Assembly: GCA_000711775.1 (NCBI GenBank)
Contig: ARYC01000785.1
Span: forward strand, 1-64,000
DNA from: Oxytricha trifallax
Lineage: Eukaryota; Ciliophora; Spirotrichea; Sporadotrichida; Oxytrichidae
Length of the DNA stretch: 64,000 nucleotides
Direction: 5' to 3'
The notes below the pieces were generated by a model. That model did no database searches, was not told the DNA's origin, and saw only the letters and a list, made by a program, of their open reading frames with translations. The number at the start of each line of letters is the position of its first letter. The first letter of the stretch is position 1. Below are positions 57,850 to 64,000 of this stretch, one piece after another. Position numbers and translations under genes: made by a program.

Positions 57850-60800
57850 TTATTTCGTCTCATCGAACTATTCCTCTTTCTTTTTGGCATATGCCGCTTT
57901 AAATAGTTTTTTAAATGGCTGGTAGTACACATGGGTTTCTAGTTGTCATATTCTTTAGTCTAGCCATATTTTTGTTATGATTTCATTTTATTAGTGGCTT
58001 CCCAAGTAAAATAGTCTATTCTCTCTTAGAATTTTTGAGAAACTTGTGGGGTCTCCAGCCGAGTTTATTAACTCACATATTTTCAAATGTTTTTGATCTA
58101 CCAGGACCTTGTTCATACAACAATAATGACTCATTCCGTAGTTTATTATAGTTCTTCTTTGCCTTACTGCCATCATTTAGCTAAAATAGCATAATTATAG
58201 GTGAATTAATTAATTTAATCAACTTAGCACATGTTTTACTTTTATATTAAAATAAATATATTTATTTAGGTACTCTACCGCAGATTTTTATATATATAAA
58301 CCTGTTTTGCGGTAGAGTACCTTAATTATATCAATTAAATTAAATAAATAAAATCAATTATTGCATTACTTTTTACAGAAAATACATTAAATTAAAATGT
58401 AATATATAAGAATAATTAAAATATAAAAAATAATATATTAAAAGTTGAAATTCTTAAAATATTGTTACCCAGAGTAGCAACAAGTTGCTATATTTGTTTT
58501 ATTTAAATAATCTTTTGTTTTTTAATGTATTTTCTGTAAAAAGTAATGCAATAATTGATTTTATTTATTTAATTTAATTGATATAATTAAGGTACTCTAC
58601 CGCAAAACAGGTTTATATAAAAAAATCTGCGGTAGAGTACCTAAATAAATATATTTATTTTAATATAAAAGTAAAACATGTGCTAAGTTGATTAAATTAA
58701 TTAATTCACCTATAATTATGCTATTTTAGCTAATTGTGTAAGTTTCTTTGTAAAGAATATTTTATTCATTTTTTTCAATTCGTTTCCTTTCATCTTAATC
58801 TCTTCTTTCTCTCGTTTGGGTATCATTAATTGTTAATTATTCATTTTAATCTTCTTCATTTTCTTCTGGACCAAGTCCCTTATTATTTCACTGGTATTGG
58901 TTTCTTTAAGTTGGGTGACTTTCCTCAGTATTTTATTTTGTATGTCCCTTAGGGTTCTGAAAGCGATTCTTTTCAGTTTTAGTTCCATCTTCTATATTTC
59001 TTCAATTTTGAAGAATTGCGCTGAGATTAGTGTGGTATACTTATATATCTTCAATGATCTTATTTGAGCCATCATTATTGTGTCGCTAATTGTACCAATG
59101 TTGAAGCTCGTCAGTTTCTTGTAAAACTCTGTTTTTTACTTGATTTCAAACCATGTACTTTTCAGAAAGTTCTGGGTATCCAAGCATTTTTTTAACCCTA
59201 AGTATTTTGCTTCCTCCACCCTGTTGATTTGTTCTATCTGAAGTTCCTTTCCGAAGTTTCTTGCATCGCTCAAGAAGACTGTCTTCTTCGTGTTGTGCTT
59301 TAGGTTATATGATTTTTTTTATTTCTCTGAAGCACTCTATATTTCTCTTAAATTATTGGGGGTCTTTAACGTCTACTAATATGTTATCAGCAAATGCGAT
59401 TAATTTGCCCTACTTGTTAAGTGATTTTAATTCTTATTGACTGAATAGGGCGTCTTGCAGGTAAATGATGAACAAAATGGGTGATAGTCTGCTTCCTTAT
59501 GCTAATCCTTACTAAATGATTATCTCTTATTCTTCAAAGGTTATTCTGTTATTTGTGTAGAGCATTTCAATTAGTTTTACCACTTCAGCAAATTTTTCAC
59601 AATTAACTCTCTCTCTAAGGATAGAGATAAGTTAGCTTTCCAGACTAAGTCATACGCTTTTTATAAGTCAATCAGCAAGTATACCTCTCTTTGGTTGCTC
59701 TTCCTCCTGGATGTTTACATGTGTTCTAGGAGCCATATCGAATTTATGTGAGTACTCTTACTTTCCTTAAAGCCGTTTTGGTAATTTCTAGTTTGCAGCA
59801 ATTCACTCTTAATTTCTTTGACTTTGTTAATGATAACTTTTTCTATTATTTTCCCTAAGTGCGAGTGACCACTATTGGTCTTGTGTTGCTAATTTCTGGG
59901 AAGATTCCTTCTAGTCCTTACTTAAAAGAATCAACCTTCCCTCTTTGATATATCAAGGGATCTGCCTCTCGTTTAGCCATTATGCTATTTTTTGACAGAT
60001 TGTTTCTATCATTCTTGGACTTACTCAGCATTTTTCCATAAAATCCATCCAGTCCAATCGCTTTATTATACTTGCACTCTTGATTACTTTTGTTCGACGC
60101 CTCTTATTTCGTAAAATTTTCTCCTTCTTGCTCTTCTATCATTGCTAAGTCTCTTTTGTTTTCTAATTTCAATTGTTGCTATCTTTTGTCTTTAAAAAGT
60201 TGGCTGTAGAACTCTACGACATTTTTCCTAGTGATTTTTCATGCTTAAACTCTTTCGTCTTTAATCGTTACTCCTTAGATTCGTTGAGAATCTTTTTAGC
60301 TCTTTGTTAATCGTTTCACCATGTAAAAGAATCCTTTTAAGTCATTCTTATCCAGGCAGTGTTCTAATTCTTTTATTGCCTCCTTGGAATACATTTGCCT
60401 GGCTTGTGCCGTTATTCATTAGTACCCACTCCGGTGGCTATTGGTACCAATTTTTCCCTCTTACTTGTTTTTCTATTTTATCCGCAAAGCATTTTTATAT
60501 AGGGTTGTCCAGATCTTCCAAAGTAAGTTCTCTTCCTTCTTCTATAAATTTTTTCCAATACTGCTTCGTGATGTCTGTTATTCTAATCGTTCCCTCCTTT
60601 TCAGTCAATTTTAGGTCCTCCTCTTAGAATTTATTTCTGAGATTTACTTAGCCTAGTTTATGGTCTGTTAATCCAAGTTGGCAAATTTCCCAGTTGATTG
60701 TTTCTACATTTGTATAGATTTAATCTAACTAGTTACCCTTTGTGTGTGTTTCCACACCTTCTGGGATAGACTCTTTTAGCCCTTCTCTGTTTAATCTTTT

Positions 60801-61228
60801 TCCTAAGTCTTTATTGTGAAAGTTGAAATCTCCCATCACTATTTTTCTTTGTCTTTGACATTTTTACTTTAAAGATTTTATCAGAATATCAACCTATTCT
60901 ACAACTCTTTAATTTTTTCGTTCGACTATTGAGGGATATAGGCTGTCATGATATGTAGTGGGTAACCACCCACATTGAGGATGTTCCAAATAATATATTA
61001 CATTAGTGTTTTTACTGTTTTCATTTCGTATTTTCCACTATATAGAACCAGAACTCCTCCATTTCTTGCTAGTTATGTTTGTGCTATATTCTTATTGCTG
61101 ATTCCAATTAGCCTTTAATCTGGTATCTACTAATCGTATGAAATCGGGATTTTTGCTCTCTATGTCCTTCATTAGCTAGTCTTGTTTGATTTTCGCATTC
61201 AGTCCTCTAAAATTTTGTAGGCAAATTC
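57850..61228 (-). pseudogene. LINE ORF2: endonuclease and reverse transcriptase, inactive
   Basis: Endonuclease: LRICLQNFRGLNAKIKQDQL (about 61,225-61,170), VMGDFNFHNKDLGKRLNRE (60,840), LDQIYTN and LGLTDHKL (60,735-60,655), which are the N-terminal, GDFN and (S/T)DH motifs of APE-type nucleases. Reverse transcriptase: LDWMDFMEKC-type block near 60,040, GLAQGSRLSPILFIIYLQDA (59,515-59,455) and KLIAFADNILVDVKD (59,410-59,365). The catalytic (F/Y)xDD reads FADN, so the second Asp is lost. Frame changes occur near 60,350, 59,960 and 59,300. After element F is removed the C-terminal part continues IEKNEQNILYKETYTISQ into MMAVRQRRTIINYGMSHYCC and ends FKKLFKAAYAKKKEE. Dead on catalytic and frame grounds. 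Confidence 0.88.
58176..58733. mobile_element. Element F: 558-bp palindrome in the LINE
   Basis: Two near-perfect arms of about 270 bp around a centre at 58,455-58,500. The direct repeat TTTAGCTAA is present at 58,176-58,184 and 58,725-58,733; keeping one copy rejoins the LINE minus-strand frame (IEKNEQNILYKETYTISQ then MMAVRQ). Each arm also contains its own hairpin, AGGTACTCTACCGCA and its complement about 20 bp apart (58,269-58,321; mirrored at 58,591-58,642). Interior AT-rich, no ORF. Confidence 0.85.
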
Positions 61229-61545
61229 TTAGTTCAATTGTTACGTGTTACCTTGTTTTTTGTTGTTGATGATCTATTCTCTCCTTTTAGTTCGCTGCCT
61301 TTCTGTGAACCTCTCATTTCTTCTAACCTATCCTTCAGCTTCTCTCACTGGTTGATAGAATTCAAGCTGTCGGCTATTGTCAACCTTGACCGAAAATTTG
61401 TTTATGTTTGTTTCCAATTGTTTTGTTGTAGCTAAACATTCAGGTTTTGAAATGTTGATATCTAAGAACTCGATTTTGAATTTTCAAAGAATTTTTCCAA
61501 TGTTTGTTGAGACGAGGCTTTGTCTCCCTACTCACTGTTTCTGAG
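61215..61545 (-). CDS. LINE ORF1-like tail, overlapping ORF2
   Basis: Minus-strand frame reads TLEKFFENSKIEFLDINISK, TTKQLETNINKFSVKVDNSR, QLEFYQPVREAEGQ, TERQRTKRREQIINNKKQGN, then a TGA at about 61,208 a few codons into the ORF2 start. It is basic and helical, like the coiled-coil end of a LINE ORF1, but only about 105 residues are seen and no RNA-binding domain is visible. The ORF2 N-terminus may lie in this overlap in a different frame. Confidence 0.45.
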
Positions 61546-61564
61546 TATACTTATTATGAAGGCT

Positions 61565-62444
61565 AAGTTATTTGAATAAAAATATTAAAAATTTAAAAGT
61601 CTTTAGAAGGAAGAGTTTAAAATTAAAACCCATTAAACTAAACTTAATTTCGACTTTTAAACATTGGATGTAATGGTTAAGAATCGTATTAGATTAAATA
61701 AACCTAAGAATGCTAATTATCAGAGAAAATGTGGAAAAAGGAATGCGAATACCAGTAAAAAAAGATTAGTTTTGTAAAAGATTATTATGATGAATTTTTT
61801 TAAAAAAAAACTAAACAGTAAAGAATTTTTATTAAGGTAAAGAAATCTGAATATATTGAATAACGAAAGAATAACAAGAGAGAAAACATTTTTTTAAAAC
61901 TAGGAGAAAATTAAAAGAAAACACTAAAGATTAAAATAAAATAAGAACAAGAGAGATCTTCAAAACTAGGGAATTGGAGCATTTAGTTTACTAATTGATA
62001 AAATGAATGAGTAATTTCAACGAAATTTACACATTAAATAACCAATAACAAAAAAAGATTTATAAAAAGCGATTAATTAATATAAATGTGGATTTGGGCC
62101 ATGCAATTGTAAAAGAAATCACCAAATAACCTCTAAATTTATTTAGTAAAATTGAAACTTTATGACAAATAATGCAGAAAAAGCAATTTTCATTGCAATT
62201 TCATATCAGCACTACTTTAAATTGCTTTGAATCTCTCTTCAAATTCTTAAATGTTTTGATATATATTGTATATAATATGAATGGCTACTTTGTCTAGCTT
62301 TGAATATCATGGTACTATCTAAATAGCTTTTTGAAATAAGTGATTGCTACCCGCTATAATGTTGAATTGCAAAAGCTCATACAAATTCTTTAAACATATT
62401 TGGATCTATGAATCATGTCTTAAAGTTAAGTAGCGGCTGGAGCC
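61565..62444. other. AT-rich intergenic stretch between LINE and TBE3
   Basis: About 880 bp with A-rich runs and no coherent frame on either strand. Nothing recognised. Confidence 0.4.
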
Positions 62445-64000
62445 ATTCAAAACTCCTAAGTGAGGTTCATATATGCTTTGATTTGTAGGGTAAATTTGGG
62501 GTCTCTTTCAGGTTATGATAGAAAACGCAGGTTTTATGTGAATTTTAAGTATATTTAATGATTATTAGTTGATATAATTCAAACATATTTAATATAGTTG
62601 TCTTTCTTGTATCGCTTTAATCTTGCTCTCTAAAGTAGCTCAAGCATGTCATCTAAGGATTATCTAGGATAGGAAAGAGCTCTTATGATTATCATCTCTA
62701 ATATACTTTTTATTTCTTCGCAGAAATCTTCTTACTTTATATTCTTTTAAGCTAAGCTAATTAATTGTTTTTCATGCTTTTTACCAAAGTAAGACATGCT
62801 TTCCATTTCACTCTCTAATATAATATTAGCAACTGCCCATACATCCCACTAAACTGAACCATTTGTCTATTTCTCCCTGATTGGGATGTAGCCTGGTGCC
62901 CCAAGAACCTTTGCTAATGTTACAATCTCTTATCTTAAGGCTCTATTGAAATGGATAACTACAACTTCTAAAGTACACAGGTTCAGCATTACATTTTCAG
63001 GTTTCAAATCTCTATGAACATATCCAAGTTCATGCAACTCCTTGACACCCATTATCATATATGATAGTATATCATTCAAATCATCTGGGTATCTGTTATG
63101 ATATAAATAATCTCTCAGTGTCATTTCATATTTCTTAAGTTCTTAGTGCGATAAAACCATAGCTTAAAAATAAAACCATCTAGCTTAAGCAAGTTCTTGC
63201 AATCTTTTCTCTATGCCTATCCTAGAATCATATATTCGTTAGCAAACTCATTTTAGTATTGCTCGTTCTTAAGGAGATAGCTGAAAGGGTACACCTTGCA
63301 TGCATACTCACCAACCACTATAAGCATTGCCTTGATAGGAACACTTATATGCAAATAATTCTCAATACAACTACTTAGATTAATTGCATTCAATGCAGGA
63401 ATGTTCATAGCTTTTGCTTGGAAGCAGGCTAGAATTGTATTGCCTGCAGGTTAGTTCATCGATTCTTATCTTTTCTGTCTCTTGAGCTTCTCCTGTAACT
63501 CTCTTTAAGACTCGAGAGTATTTGATTTTCTTTTAGCTGGCACAAGTTTTTATGTCTCTTTATCTTAAATAAAGAACTCACTAAGGTGATGCTTTTGCAT
63601 GTGCTTCTTAACTTTTGCAGAGGGAGTGTAAGACTTCATACAAGTTGTGCATTTGTACCTTCCATCCACTTTGTCATGCTTGAAATATATCTTGGCTTTG
63701 CCAGAGTGTACCTCTTTAAGGTGTCTCTTCAAGCTTTGTTCTGTTGAGAAAAGATTCTAGCAGTCTTCACATAAAAATATTTTTATCTTTTCAATAGGGA
63801 GCTGTTCTTTTAGCTCCCTAACATATTCAATTTATGTTTAAAGTCCTATCTCTGATCTTTCATTTAAATTTTTATACTTTTATTTTGATGAACTCTGCTT
63901 CAAACTCAAGAGCTCTAAGCTCTACCTCCCTCTCAACATAATATCTTCTTGCCTTTTAGTTGAGCCAAAGTTTAGCTATGATTATCCACAGCTAAGATAA
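62445..64000. mobile_element. TBE transposon copy 3, left-hand part
   Basis: Starts at about 62,448 after ATT (an ANT-type target). The telomeric end is reduced to CAAAACTCC, lacking about eight bases compared with C4A4C4A4C. The subterminal TAAGTGAGGTT...ATGCTTTGATTTGTAGGG matches the inverse of the TBE1 end including TTAGTGAGG. It carries the zinc-finger/kinase ORF on the minus strand to the window edge; the rest lies outside. Confidence 0.92.
62579..63939 (-). CDS. TBE3 zinc-finger/kinase ORF (57-kDa class)
   Basis: Stop TGA at 62,579. ATG at 63,939 is in frame, though the frame stays open further upstream. Two intact C2H2 fingers: CEDCQNLFSTEQSLKRHLKE with VH following (about 63,770) and YKCTTCMKSYTPSAKVKKHM with QKHH (about 63,650). 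Then a linker and a kinase-like domain: GYVHRDLKPENVMLN (about 63,030), VVVIHFNRALR (where DFG would be, here HFN), VLGAPGYIPIREKQ as an activation-loop end (APxY in place of APE), and WDVWAVANIILESEM (subdomain IX). A frame change near 63,130-63,170 separates the N-lobe end from MTLRDYL. Loss of the DFG Asp suggests a pseudokinase here. Best-preserved copy of this ORF in the window. Confidence 0.85.

Larger units (their letters stand above)
57800..61560 (-). mobile_element. LINE (non-LTR) retrotransposon, degenerate, interrupted by element F
   Basis: Minus-strand element of about 3.7 kb including element F. 5' to 3': a short ORF1-like tail, an AP-type endonuclease, a reverse transcriptase and a C-terminal region. 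It uses the ciliate code, so it has been resident in this lineage. Exact ends are not visible: no target duplication or poly(A) was identified. The neighbouring sequence on both sides is AT-rich. Confidence 0.88.

Noticed and set aside
1..64000. CRISPR arrays, rRNA genes, bacterial operons or ribosome binding sites
   Set aside because: None seen. Direct repeats with regular spacers are absent, and the genes have introns and ciliate codon use.

Overview
The window reads as germline (micronuclear) DNA of a hypotrich ciliate close to Oxytricha. Three things point there. Reading frames are long and coherent only if TAA and TAG are read as glutamine and TGA is the sole stop. Introns are tiny (about 32-75 nt, GT...AG). 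Three copies of a telomere-bearing element (TBE) are present, with 17-bp C4A4C4A4C-type ends, ANT targets, an IS630/Tc1-type DDE transposase, a 22-kDa ORF and a zinc-finger/kinase ORF. Standard-code ORFs are mostly fragments or shadows of these frames, so boundaries here were worked out by hand in the ciliate code and many are approximate.

Layout. 1-1317: right end of TBE copy 1. 1318-16,790: two minus-strand genes for very large secreted/membrane proteins built of LamG-like (concanavalin A-like) and Cys-repeat regions. TBE1 sits inside the first and three inverted-repeat elements (A, B, E) interrupt the second. 17.3-31.8 kb: a run of mostly decayed genes (citrate synthase, Gln/Asn-rich and coiled-coil proteins, a D-2-hydroxyacid dehydrogenase). 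32.9-41.5 kb: a beta-helix/Cys-rich/multi-TM membrane protein gene split by a large GC-rich palindrome (D). 41.6-45.9 kb: TBE copy 2 with a nested element (G). 46.1-47.5 kb: foldback element C, same family as B. 48.1-57.7 kb: fragmentary genes including a DnaJ remnant. 57.8-61.6 kb: a LINE on the minus strand, interrupted by palindrome F. 62.4 kb to the end: TBE copy 3.

The main pattern is that several sequence-unrelated long inverted-repeat elements sit inside reading frames, and for four of them (A, B, F, G) removing the element plus one copy of a short flanking direct repeat rejoins the frame exactly. That is how internal eliminated sequences (IESs) are expected to behave during macronuclear development. 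A 21-bp direct repeat with a 4-bp spacer at 22,226-22,271 behaves the same way. Many other genes carry single in-frame TGAs, one-base frameshifts or lost catalytic residues. They look like germline-limited decaying paralogues, though consensus errors cannot be excluded from sequence alone. Nothing here was checked against a database. TBE, LINE, citrate synthase, dehydrogenase and DnaJ calls rest on recognised motifs; the other genes are described without a function.
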